The notes under the pieces were generated by a model that did not search any database, had not been told where the DNA came from, and saw only the letters and a program-made list of their open reading frames with translations. Both the position numbers and the translations under genes were made by a program. A stretch of 45,273 nt of DNA from Nitrosomonas sp. GTDB taxonomy: Bacteria; Pseudomonadota; Gammaproteobacteria; Burkholderiales; Nitrosomonadaceae. How positions within the stretch are numbered: the stretch's first letter is position 1; the number at the start of each line of letters is the position of its first letter. Shown piece after piece: positions 36,545-45,273 of the stretch. The stretch lies in assembly GCA_024281995.1 (NCBI GenBank), contig JAMWZW010000015.1, forward strand, positions 1 through 45,273, given 5' to 3'.

Positions 36545-36913
36545 ATGGAAGCTATCGAAATTATCGAATATCTGAAGCAACGTGATTTGACTGTGAGTTT
36601 AGCAGATGACCATACCATTGAGCTATCCCCGGCGGAAAAAATCACACATGAGCTAATCGAACGGTTACGCAAATATAAACCGGCGATCATTGAGGAATTA
36701 AAGCGACAGCAACGACGGCAAAAAGTATTGCAGATGCTAGCAGAAAATCCAGGCACGCAGCGGGCGATTGTAACTGATACCGAAAGCGATCCGGATAACG
36801 TGATTCTGACTATTGCAATCAGGGATCAGTACACCTTTGAAATGCTGGTACTCAAGACTAAATATGATGGATTTGCAATACTGGAAATGATTCATCAAGG
36901 ATCAGTTCACTAA
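36545..36913 (+). CDS. TubC N-terminal docking domain-like protein
   Basis: 122 residues. The first 55 (EAIEIIEYLKQRDLTVSLAD, LIERLRKYKPAIIEELKR) match the alpha-beta docking fold first described in the TubC polyketide/NRPS subunit. Similar stand-alone proteins occur beside DUF3631 genes in proteobacterial islands. The C-terminal half (TIAIRDQYTFEMLVLKTKYD) is of unknown fold. AAGGA precedes the ATG and only four bases separate it from the ATPase gene. There are no biosynthetic genes nearby, so docking is probably to a replication partner. Confidence 0.75.
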   Translation: MEAIEIIEYLKQRDLTVSLADDHTIELSPAEKITHELIERLRKYKPAIIEELKRQQRRQKVLQMLAENPGTQRAIVTDTESDPDNVILTIAIRDQYTFEMLVLKTKYDGFAILEMIHQGSVH

Positions 36914-36919
36914 GCAGAA

Positions 36920-37213
36920 ATGGGCAAGAATGGTAGCGACAATGGGCAGCAACCTATTGAAGGAGAAGTGATACCTTCCACCCCTACCCCCAAGAAGCAA
37001 ATACGGTTATCGAGTATTAGAGATTGTAGGCGTGAATTATCAAAGGTGTATGCTGACGCAAGGCATGGTTCCGTTGATCCGCAGGATGCCACCCGGTTGA
37101 CTTATATCATTGTAGCAATTTCAAGCATGATCAAAGATCATGAGCTTGAAGAACGTGTTAAAAAACTGGAGGAACAAAATGAGAAATCTGGAACAAAGAA
37201 TCGCCGCCCTTGA
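36920..37213 (+). CDS. small helical protein with C-terminal coiled coil
   Basis: 97 residues: a polar, proline-containing N-terminus, a helical core (RLSSIRDCRRELSKVYADAR, ATRLTYIIVAISSMI) and a coiled coil at the end (ELEERVKKLEEQNEK). The start is seven bases after the preceding stop, with no strong ribosome site. Its end overlaps the next gene by 35 bases in another frame. Phage and islands often carry similar small proteins; function unknown. Confidence 0.65.
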   Translation: MGKNGSDNGQQPIEGEVIPSTPTPKKQIRLSSIRDCRRELSKVYADARHGSVDPQDATRLTYIIVAISSMIKDHELEERVKKLEEQNEKSGTKNRRP

Positions 37214-37355
37214 AACAAGTCATTCAAGGCCGCTTATTGACGCTTTTCACGAGTTGGCTTGCAGGCTTGCCAAAGAACAACACCGGATAGAGCCGGAAAA
37301 GCAGAATAATTTGGTAAATGCGCTTGAACAATTGGCTGATTATTTACCCAATTAA
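37179..37355 (+). CDS. small coiled-coil protein
   Basis: About 58 residues, beginning MRNLEQRIAALE, a trimer- or dimer-forming heptad, then a helix (FHELACRLAKEQHRIEP). GGAGGAA is placed seven bases before the ATG at 37179, which fixes the start; the frame is open upstream to 37140 within the previous gene. The opening heptad resembles those of the genes on both sides. Confidence 0.65.
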   Translation: MRNLEQRIAALETSHSRPLIDAFHELACRLAKEQHRIEPEKQNNLVNALEQLADYLPN

Positions 37356-37370
37356 TGGAGACTAAAAACC

Positions 37371-37598
37371 ATGACCAAAAATATTGAAACCAGAATCGAA
37401 GCACTTGAAGAACAAATGAATTACTCAGACCCACAGCCTGCGATTGTTTACATAGAAGGATTGGAAACATTAGAGGAAGCAAAAGAAAAATTCAAAAAGC
37501 AACGAGGATATGACTTCCCCGAAAACGGCCCAGTTGTCAAAATCGTTTCATATGATGGGCGCAGACTTGAGCCGCAAGATATTAAGAGCACAGAATGA
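37371..37598 (+). CDS. small coiled-coil/alpha-beta protein
   Basis: 75 residues. MTKNIETRIEALEEQM forms a heptad like its upstream neighbour; the rest (AIVYIEGLETLEEAKEKFKK, PVVKIVSYDGRRL) is a small alpha-beta segment. GGAGA precedes the ATG by eight bases. Its stop overlaps a 34-codon ORF as ATGA. Function unknown. Confidence 0.68.
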   Translation: MTKNIETRIEALEEQMNYSDPQPAIVYIEGLETLEEAKEKFKKQRGYDFPENGPVVKIVSYDGRRLEPQDIKSTE

Positions 37599-37699
37599 TT
37601 TATGAATTACAAGCCCAGCAGAATCAACTACAAGCGATTATCTATCCCCAGCCTTGGAAATCCCCGCGTAGGCGCATTGTATTACCTGTTGCTTCTTAG
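37595..37699 (+). CDS. 34-residue small ORF
   Basis: Starts with an ATGA overlap on the previous gene, MIYELQAQQNQLQAII then YPQPWKSPRRRIVLPVAS. The helical Gln-rich start and basic, proline-containing tail look protein-like. Supported only by the translational overlap and same-strand context. Confidence 0.4.
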   Translation: MIYELQAQQNQLQAIIYPQPWKSPRRRIVLPVAS

Positions 37700-37872
37700 C
37701 AAAAACTCAAGAAGCTCAAACGACTTGCCGAATATTTGACTATTGGAAAGGGTAGCCATTAATATGCAACTTATCATTATAATAATTTAATTTTCATTAC
37801 TATTTACTTAAGCAATGCTGGCTTCAGGAAATTCGGGATCGGAATAAATTCAAACGCTGGCTTTTTTATTTC

Positions 37873-38154
37873 ATGGGTACAGGAACCGTTCTATTGTTTG
37901 TAATGCTATTGGTTTATATCAACTTACCTATTTTCTTTCATCCCATAGAAAAGCTATTCTCCTTACCTGAACGATTAACAATCATAGGAATTTTGGCAGC
38001 TATGACTATAGTTCTGCCATTGGCATTGCTGCGTGTAATCTATATTTCTCCAAAAGCTAAAGAAGATTCTGGGGATAGCGTTTCAATTTGGCAAAGTCTG
38101 GCGAAAGAATTGCTCGACATACTGAGGAAGTATGTTGACAACAAAAATAATTAA
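37873..38154 (+). CDS. small membrane protein, possibly 5'-shortened
   Basis: 93 residues with two hydrophobic segments (VLLFVMLLVYINLPIFF and ILAAMTIVLPLALLRVIYI) and a polar C-terminal tail. In the same frame upstream the residues WLQEIRDRNKFKRWLFYF look like a natural cytoplasmic lead, but no ATG, GTG or TTG occurs between it and the stop near 37787, so the original start may be lost. No ribosome site precedes the ATG. Last gene of the island; function unknown. Confidence 0.5.
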   Translation: MGTGTVLLFVMLLVYINLPIFFHPIEKLFSLPERLTIIGILAAMTIVLPLALLRVIYISPKAKEDSGDSVSIWQSLAKELLDILRKYVDNKNN

Positions 38155-38197
38155 ATAGGTATAAGATTTTTATAAACACAGGGGTACTTTTCTAAAA

Positions 38198-38217
38198 ACG
38201 GGTAAATTTACGGGTAA
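38198..38217. repeat. ACGGGTAA repeats, right end
   Basis: Two direct copies, 38198-38205 and 38210-38217, within the 12-base tandem ACGGGTAAATTT. They lie about 60 bases inside attR and match the octamer cluster near attL. Confidence 0.6.
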
Positions 38218-38273
38218 ATTAAAAATCCAAAAAACGCAAACCCGCTTATATATTGTATTTTATAGAATAATAT

Positions 38274-38292
38274 GAATCCCATCCTCCCGCCA
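38274..38292 (+). repeat. attR: imperfect copy of tRNA-Ser 3' end
   Basis: GAATCCCATCCTCCCGCCA equals the tRNA end except for one missing T. It marks the right edge of the element. Confidence 0.82.
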
Positions 38293-38527
38293 AATATCCA
38301 GTATTCATGCTACTTAAGTGCATATTGAATATAAATTACCATCAATAATCCCATCAAAATAATTTCACAAAATAGCTAAAAATTTGGCAGTGAAAAATAA
38401 AAAGCTGCCATTTTCAGTCATGATTTGATTGATGCCACTATCACCAATGACAAGGCTGGAGATATGGGGTCAGAGTTACATGAGAGCGGCAAACCCCCAT
38501 CCCTATTGAATTCAGTTTTTAATCCAT
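38293..38527. other. gap between the element and the HU gene
   Basis: AT-rich, no convincing gene. A short open stretch (IDATITNDKAGDMGSELHES) is not recognisable and has no start signal. The text ATGGGGTCAGAGTTAC near 38465 resembles sequence often found beside REP-type transposase remnants, but no transposase is left. Confidence 0.3.
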
Positions 38528-38806
38528 TTATTTCTTGGCCACTGTACTCTTGAAAGTAGCGCCTGCGGAGAATTTTGGTGGGATTGTTGTAGCAATCGGG
38601 AGTATCTCACCTGTCTTGGGATTTTTACCTTCACGGGCAGCACGCTGAACTGATTGAAACGAACCAAAACCTGGTAGCGTAACATCCTCACCTTTAGCGA
38701 CGGTTTCAACGATGGTATCAAGTACCGCATTCACGGCACGCGCTGCATCGGCTTTGGTTAAGTTGGCGCGGCTGGCAATCTCTTCGATCATTTTAGTTTT
38801 GTTCAT
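38528..38806 (-). CDS. HU-family DNA-binding protein
   Basis: 92-residue nucleoid protein. NKTKMIEEIASRANLTKADA, LPGFGSFQSVQRAAREGKNP and the terminal KFSAGATFKSTV are typical of HU; the Pro at the beta-arm tip is replaced in PIATTIPP region but the arm is intact. It bends and compacts DNA as a dimer. It lies between the island and the toxin-antitoxin pair and is divergent from the latter. Confidence 0.95.
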   Translation of the reverse strand: MNKTKMIEEIASRANLTKADAARAVNAVLDTIVETVAKGEDVTLPGFGSFQSVQRAAREGKNPKTGEILPIATTIPPKFSAGATFKSTVAKK

Positions 38807-38946
38807 CGCTTAATAACTCCACTTGATCAAAAGGCGTGCAGTATAGCTGTTTAGGGCGTTTCAGAACAAAACTGAGTATAAAATATTTGTCAGGTTCCTT
38901 TATGGCGCCAATTGAGCTAAGATGTCACTTTGGTTTGGAGATTAAT

Positions 38947-39156
38947 ATGTCCGTAAATGTGAAGCTATCAGAAAACCTGGTCGCTCAGGCCAAGCGCTGC
39001 GCGCAAACCCAGCATCGCTCGGTACCCAAGCAAATCGAATATTGGTCGCAGATTGGCAAGATCGCTGAGGAGAATCCTGATTTACCGTTTAGTATGATCC
39101 GCGACATACTGATCGCCGATCAAGAAGAATCCTCCAGCGAGTATCGGTTCGATTGA
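38947..39156 (+). CDS. ParD-like antitoxin
   Basis: 69 residues, MSVNVKLSENLVAQAKRCAQ then SVPKQIEYWSQIGKIAEENP, the ParD-like (ribbon-helix-helix type) antitoxin family. The ATG at 38947 follows GGAG; the open frame to 38836 includes upstream DNA. It should bind and neutralise the toxin encoded next and autoregulate the pair. The stop overlaps the toxin ATG as TGATG. Confidence 0.85.
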   Translation: MSVNVKLSENLVAQAKRCAQTQHRSVPKQIEYWSQIGKIAEENPDLPFSMIRDILIADQEESSSEYRFD

Positions 39157-39434
39157 TGCGGTTATATGTCACACCTACATTTGAGCGCGCTGTGAAGAAG
39201 CTGCATCCACAGCAAAAATCTGACCTTGACGAAGCAGTGCACACCGTCGCGTCAGATCCTGAGTGCGGTGAAGCAAAAGTTGGCGATCTGTTTGGTATCC
39301 GGGTGTATAAGTTTCGATTATCAAACCAGTTGTGTATGCTGGCATACCGTATTCTTGATAAGGATAGTTTAAAGCTGCTGGCCTTCGGGCCTCACGAGAA
39401 TTTTTATCGTGATCTTAAGTGGCATGAGAAGTAA
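39156..39434 (+). CDS. RelE/ParE-superfamily toxin
   Basis: 92 residues: MRLYVTPTFERAVKKLHPQ, GDLFGIRVYKFRLSNQ and LAFGPHENFYRDLK show the RelE/ParE fold. It is probably a ribosome-dependent mRNA interferase or gyrase poison; the sequence does not decide which. Start is the ATG at 39156 overlapping the antitoxin stop; a TTG one codon earlier is possible. Confidence 0.85.
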   Translation: MRLYVTPTFERAVKKLHPQQKSDLDEAVHTVASDPECGEAKVGDLFGIRVYKFRLSNQLCMLAYRILDKDSLKLLAFGPHENFYRDLKWHEK

Positions 39435-39689
39435 TCTTTGTCAGGAATGGAATTCCTCTATATCAATGGCGGTGAACCGGCATCGTCGCTGACGATAAGC
39501 GTCTGATGCTTTGACCTGACATTACCCAACATTCATTTCATTTTTTTACTCCGGCAATGACATCGGGAAAAGTAATGCAAGTTTCCTGCAATTATCCATA
39601 CTCAACTAACGAAAGACCCCTGCACAACTTCCCCATTAGTCGAATAACTGATTAAAATAGAGGCAGTTAAAAGACAGCTGATGTAAACG

Positions 39690-39890
39690 ATGCAGATGAG
39701 TTTTGGAACATTGGAATTGTCGCAACGATTGAAGCGCGAGACAGTGTGCTGATGAAGATTGATGCCCTAATTGAATGGGAGGCGTTGTGCGACCGAAAAG
39801 GGGAGCAATCAATCCAAATGTTGCATAAGGGGAAAAACTCCCTCAAAAAAGAAGGAAAAAGCTTCACTTTTTACCAAAATAATGCATGAC
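39690..39890 (+). pseudogene. IS5-type transposase N-terminal remnant
   Basis: ATG at 39690 begins MQMSFGTLELSQRLKR, then a frame change gives DSVLMKIDALIEWEAL, which together match the N-terminus of IS5-group transposases found in betaproteobacteria. No further transposase follows; the frame runs on into unrelated Lys-rich residues and stops at about 39888. The preceding 39435-39689 is non-coding by inspection. Confidence 0.45.
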
Positions 39891-39921
39891 AACTGTCATT
39901 TGAATCTCTTCGGGTTATATT

Positions 39922-39950
39922 CCCCGCTGCTTTCGGCGGGGTTCTTTATT
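39922..39950 (+). terminator. Rho-independent terminator
   Basis: CCCCGCTG (39922-39929) and CGGCGGGG (39934-39941) form an 8-base stem around CTTT, followed by TTCTTTATT. It stops plus-strand transcription coming from the toxin-antitoxin/transposase side just before the oppositely oriented tRNA-Arg. Confidence 0.8.
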
Positions 39951-40025
39951 GGCGCCCTGAACACGAATCGAACGTGCGGCCTACCCCTTAGGAGGGGGTT
40001 GCTCTATCCACTGAGCTACCAGGGC
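39950..40025 (-). tRNA. tRNA-Arg (anticodon CCT)
   Basis: On the minus strand GCCCTGG pairs with TCAGGGC, followed by G and encoded CCA; D arm (AGCTCAGTGGATAGAGC) and T arm (GTTCGATTC) are typical. The anticodon CCU (39990-39992) reads AGG. 76 bases, complete. Confidence 0.97.
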
Positions 40026-40055
40026 GAATGCAGCATTTTACGCTAATATCACATC

Positions 40056-41294
40056 ATGAATAAACTTGATCAATCAAATTCCATAGCTGCAAAGGCTTCA
40101 AACAGATTGCCGAGAACGGTAATTTTTCTAGGATTTGTAAGTTTTTTCAATGACTTTGCTTCGGATATTGTCGTTCCGCTCATTCCAATATTACTGGCGA
40201 CTGTGTTGGCTGCCGGACCGATTGCATTGGGGTTGATTGAAGGGGTTGCGGATGCCTTGGCCTGTTTTCTTAAATTATGGGCAGGGCGGCATTCCGATGT
40301 AATGAGCGGTCGGCGCAAAGGTTTGGCGCTTACGGGTTATATGCTTTCTAATCTGGCTCGTCCACTGCTCGGATTGGCAGGATCCTGGATTATTGTGTTG
40401 CTACTGCGTAGTATTGACCGAGTCGGAAAGGGCCTGCGCAGTGCGCCGCGTGATGCGATGGTCGCTGATGCGACACCGCCACAAATTCGCGGTTATGCGT
40501 TTGGTTTTCATCGGGCATTAGATAATGCGGGAGCAGTTGCAGGCGCATTGACAGCAGCGGCGGTGTTGGCTTGGTCAGATTTGAGTTTGAGTGAAGTGAT
40601 TTTATGGTCGGCAGTTCCAGGATTTGTAGCAGTAGGGCTTTTGGGTGCGGGGGTTAAAGAGGAAAAAAGCAGTGATGTTCAAGCTGCAGAATTACAACGA
40701 GTGCTTCCGCCGCTCCGTTGGTCTGCGCTCTCGATGCAGATGCAGCGTTACTTATGGGTGTTAGTGTTATTTACGTTTGCACGCGCCTCTGAAACTTTTA
40801 TTTTGTTGTTTGGTCATCAATTAGGGATGGGTGTTGTTGAATTATTGTTGTTATGGGCAGCGCTAAATCTTGCCAAAGCCATTACTTCCACGCAAGGAGG
40901 ACAATTGGCAGACCATTTTGGGCGCGGTGCTTTGATTATGATTGGCTGGTCTGCGCTCGGGGTATCGTTTCTGGCGTTAAGTCAGGTGACAAGCAGTAGC
41001 GGATTATGGTTAATCAGTATTTTTTATGGGGTATTGATTGGTATGAGTGAAGGTGCTGAACGTGCACTCATTAGTGATTTTGCAGCAGCAGATGAGCGCG
41101 GCACTGCTTTTGGCTGGTATCATTTGATTTGTGGGATTGCAGCAATTCCGGCTGGCTTATCGTTTGGGGTAATATGGCATTTTTGGGGTGCAGCCACAGC
41201 ATTCTTGTTTGCCAGCTTGCTAGCACTCGCGACTATAATACTGTTAAGGTTATGGGCGTGGCCACGTAAGGCATCGATAAATAGGGGCGAATGA
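40056..41294 (+). CDS. MFS transporter
   Basis: 412 residues with about 12 hydrophobic segments. The motif DRVGKGLRSAPRDAMVAD between segments 4 and 5 and SDVMSGRRKGLAL after segment 2 identify a bacterial MFS efflux-type subgroup. Substrate unknown. No ribosome site before the ATG. It is divergent from tRNA-Arg and precedes the peroxiredoxin by seven bases, so both may be co-transcribed. Confidence 0.9.
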   Translation: MNKLDQSNSIAAKASNRLPRTVIFLGFVSFFNDFASDIVVPLIPILLATVLAAGPIALGLIEGVADALACFLKLWAGRHSDVMSGRRKGLALTGYMLSNLARPLLGLAGSWIIVLLLRSIDRVGKGLRSAPRDAMVADATPPQIRGYAFGFHRALDNAGAVAGALTAAAVLAWSDLSLSEVILWSAVPGFVAVGLLGAGVKEEKSSDVQAAELQRVLPPLRWSALSMQMQRYLWVLVLFTFARASETFILLFGHQLGMGVVELLLLWAALNLAKAITSTQGGQLADHFGRGALIMIGWSALGVSFLALSQVTSSSGLWLISIFYGVLIGMSEGAERALISDFAAADERGTAFGWYHLICGIAAIPAGLSFGVIWHFWGAATAFLFASLLALATIILLRLWAWPRKASINRGE

Positions 41295-41301
41295 GAGAGT
41301 T

Positions 41302-41835
41302 ATGGACGGGCTAGCTATTATTTTGTCAGTAGGTGCACTGGTATTTATGTTCTGGTTTTTTTCCGGGAGTCGTAAATCACTCAAAGTGGGTCAGCGGGCG
41401 CCTGATTTTAAGCTGCTTGATCAGCATGGGAAGATTCATAGCTTGGCCGATTTTCAAGGCAAATGGCTAGCGCTATATTTTTACCCAAAGGATGATACAC
41501 CTGGATGCACCAAGCAAGCCTGCACGTTTCGTGACGGACTAGGGGAACTCAAAGATTTGGGCGCTGAGGTAATTGGCGTAAGTATCGATGATGAAAATAG
41601 TCATGCTGATTTTGCTAAGAAGTATCATTTACAATTTCCGCTTCTGGCAGATACCACAGCAGAAATTGCAGCACGTTACCACTCGTTAATAAACTTGGGC
41701 ATTATCAGATTTGCCAGACGCAATACATTTCTAATCGATCCGCACAGCAACATTGCTCGCGTGTATTTGTCGGCAAGTGCGACTCATAATTTTGTTGAAG
41801 TGATTAATGATTTAAAACACCTGCAAGTAGTGTAG
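41302..41835 (+). CDS. bcp: PrxQ/BCP-type peroxiredoxin with N-terminal membrane anchor
   Basis: 177 residues. A single N-terminal hydrophobic helix (AIILSVGALVFMFWFF) is followed by the thioredoxin-fold peroxidase with DDTPGCTKQACTFRD, in which the peroxidatic Cys and a resolving Cys five residues later match PrxQ. It reduces organic peroxides and H2O2, drawing electrons from thioredoxin; trxB lies 1 kb away. The anchor is unusual for BCP, which is normally cytoplasmic and about 155 residues. Confidence 0.9.
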   Translation: MDGLAIILSVGALVFMFWFFSGSRKSLKVGQRAPDFKLLDQHGKIHSLADFQGKWLALYFYPKDDTPGCTKQACTFRDGLGELKDLGAEVIGVSIDDENSHADFAKKYHLQFPLLADTTAEIAARYHSLINLGIIRFARRNTFLIDPHSNIARVYLSASATHNFVEVINDLKHLQVV

Positions 41836-41944
41836 CTAAGGTGAAACGCAAATTTGATGCGGTTATATCGTTTCTTGATATTCGTCAACAATTTAACAAT
41901 TTTTCTCATGCAACATACATAAAAAATTATTAAAGAGGATGTAG

Positions 41945-42316
41945 ATGGCTAATTTTACTGAAAATCAATTAACTCAACTGAAGGCAGCATTACATAAACG
42001 CTATTTGGAATTACAAAATGAGATACATAGCGAATTGGCGCATACAAAGGACGCAGATGACTTCGATCTTGCCGAGTATTTAAACAATATACCGGATGAC
42101 ATAGATACTGCGCTGGTAGATCGGCAAATCAATGAAATGCGTGAATTGGAGATGTCTATGAAGTATCTGAACGAATTGGAGTTCGGTGATTGTATCGATT
42201 GTGGTAATGAAATCGGATTTGAGCGGTTATTGGCGTATCCATCCGCACAGCGGTGTATACAATGTCAAAATCAATATGAAAAAGCTTTTTTACAAGGGCC
42301 GAATCCTACTTTGTGA
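41945..42316 (+). CDS. DksA/TraR-family zinc-finger protein
   Basis: 123 residues: a coiled-coil N-terminal half and the Cys-x2-Cys-x17-Cys-x2-Cys zinc finger (CIDCGNEIGF and RCIQC). Such proteins enter the RNA polymerase secondary channel and tune transcription, often with ppGpp. It is shorter than E. coli DksA (151 residues), so it is a DksA-like paralogue. AGAGGA precedes the ATG. Confidence 0.9.
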   Translation: MANFTENQLTQLKAALHKRYLELQNEIHSELAHTKDADDFDLAEYLNNIPDDIDTALVDRQINEMRELEMSMKYLNELEFGDCIDCGNEIGFERLLAYPSAQRCIQCQNQYEKAFLQGPNPTL

Positions 42317-42342
42317 AGGTGAATCTCTCTTCTAATAAGTGA

Positions 42343-44561
<2,219 letters not shown>

Positions 44562-44666
44562 GATTTATTAACTAAGTCTTTCAAAATAATTTCATTTTCT
44601 ACCTATTGTTTTCAATCACTAATAACGAATTAATAATAAATTTGTCTCTACAAAAATCGTTTAGTT

Positions 44667-44695
44667 CGGAAAAATCAGTAATGTCCGGAAAAATC
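44667..44695 (+). repeat. CGGAAAAATC direct repeat
   Basis: Two exact copies, 44667-44676 and 44686-44695, with a 19-base period, in the gap between the divergent dioxygenase and YceK-like genes. Possible regulator sites on one face of the helix roughly two turns apart; no known regulator assigned. Confidence 0.35.
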
Positions 44696-44807
44696 TATTT
44701 TTAATCAGAGTATGGCGCATGTGTGGCATTGGGAATCTCGGGACTCGGTTATACTAGCGATAAATTTCTAGAGCCGAAATGTAAGCCACTGTTTCTCAGT
44801 AAATAAC

Positions 44808-45140
44808 ATGAAAAACCAATTCAAGAGCATTTTTATTTGCTTGTTGACCTTGTTGCTAGTGGGATGTGGAACAATTAATACAATCGTCAGGGGTGATTCG
44901 GCCGCTAGAAGCAGTCTTAATCGTGTGAAATCGCCTTGTGAAACAATTCCACGGATTTATAGCGGCATTTTCTATGATATTTGCGCATTACGCGGAAAAC
45001 CATCACAAGCAGCGTTGTGGTTGGGGCCGGGACCAGAATTAATGCTTGTGGATTTAGCGCTATCAGGGGCTGTGGATACGGTTTTTTTGCCTTACACCAT
45101 TTATGAACAAATTACTGTCGGCTCAATTGATCTCAAATAG
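44808..45140 (+). CDS. YceK/YidQ-family lipoprotein
   Basis: 110 residues. The lipobox LLVGCG puts the acylated Cys near residue 20; the DUF1375-type core follows (RIYSGIFYDICAL, GPELMLVDLALSGAVDTVFL). Members sit in the envelope; function unknown. The last 133 bases of the window after it hold no feature I can support. Confidence 0.85.
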   Translation: MKNQFKSIFICLLTLLLVGCGTINTIVRGDSAARSSLNRVKSPCETIPRIYSGIFYDICALRGKPSQAALWLGPGPELMLVDLALSGAVDTVFLPYTIYEQITVGSIDLK

Positions 45141-45273
45141 GAAACTTGGCAGTGCACCAAGTTATAATTATGTTTATGAATAATAAATAATTTATATAAT
45201 TTTTACTCATATAAAAACAATTTTAAACAAAGTTAATGAAAGTTCAGAAAGACGTTCACACACCTATGATGCA

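Larger units (their letters stand above)
31603..38292. mobile_element. tRNA-Ser-integrated genomic element, about 6.7 kb
   Basis: Bounded by the tRNA-Ser 3' end and its imperfect copy, with a P4-type integrase just inside the left end and all genes on the plus strand. Contents: integrase, two unknown proteins, AlpA-like regulator, a 120-residue unknown, DUF3631 ATPase, TubC-docking-like protein, several small coiled-coil proteins and a small membrane protein. No capsid, terminase, conjugation or complete primase gene was seen, so it resembles a satellite or mobilisable island that needs a helper. Repeated ACGGGTAA sites lie inside both ends. Confidence 0.88.

Overview
The window reads as chromosome of a moderately AT-rich betaproteobacterium. 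Gene order and family flavour point to Nitrosomonas or another Nitrosomonadaceae: a PPi-dependent phosphofructokinase beside a membrane pyrophosphatase, recA-recX-alaS, ribE-ribBX-ribH-nusB-thiL-pgpA, ftsY-ftsE-ftsX-rpoH, and a CIRCE element in front of rpoH. This placement is inferred from gene content; no rRNA gene or ammonia-oxidation gene is present to confirm it.

Layout. 1-4.5 kb (mostly minus strand): adk, pfp and hppA, a small adenylate/pyrophosphate energy block. 4.7-9.1 kb (plus): recA, recX, a secreted OB-fold protein and alaS, with stop/start overlaps. 9.2-12.0 kb (plus): a TetR regulator whose promoter contains an ACCGGT-centred operator, a second copy of that operator, then a DUF4242 small protein and an exported TPR protein. 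12.2-16.5 kb (plus): riboflavin synthesis, nusB, thiL and pgpA in overlapping order. 16.5-20.2 kb (minus): YbdD, CstA and a DASS-type anion transporter, in visibly more GC-rich DNA. 20.2-21.8 kb: decayed genes. 21.8-22.6 kb: an acidic protein of unknown function. 22.7-25.2 kb (minus): rsgA, phhB and an M48 protease. 25.3-31.4 kb: orn, a His-rich EF-hand protein, an M16 protease, then ftsY, ftsE, ftsX and rpoH.

31.6-38.3 kb is an integrated element of about 6.7 kb. It begins at the 3' end of tRNA-Ser(CGA) and ends in a 19-base imperfect copy of the tRNA end. It carries a P4-type tyrosine integrase, two unknown proteins, an AlpA-like regulator, a DUF3631 ATPase, a TubC-docking-like protein, several small coiled-coil proteins, a 34-residue ORF and a small membrane protein. 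Copies of ACGGGTAA cluster just inside both ends and look like integrase or excisionase binding sites. No known cargo function is recognisable; this is the most likely place for something undescribed.

38.5-45.3 kb returns to ordinary chromosome: an HU protein, a ParD/RelE-type toxin-antitoxin pair, a transposase remnant, tRNA-Arg(CCT), an MFS transporter, a membrane-anchored peroxiredoxin, a DksA-type zinc-finger protein, Smr-domain protein, trxB, an exported intradiol-type dioxygenase and a YceK-like lipoprotein. Control signals seen directly include a CIRCE element over the rpoH promoter, a probably leaderless tetR, and an adk whose well-placed ribosome binding site precedes ATC rather than ATG.
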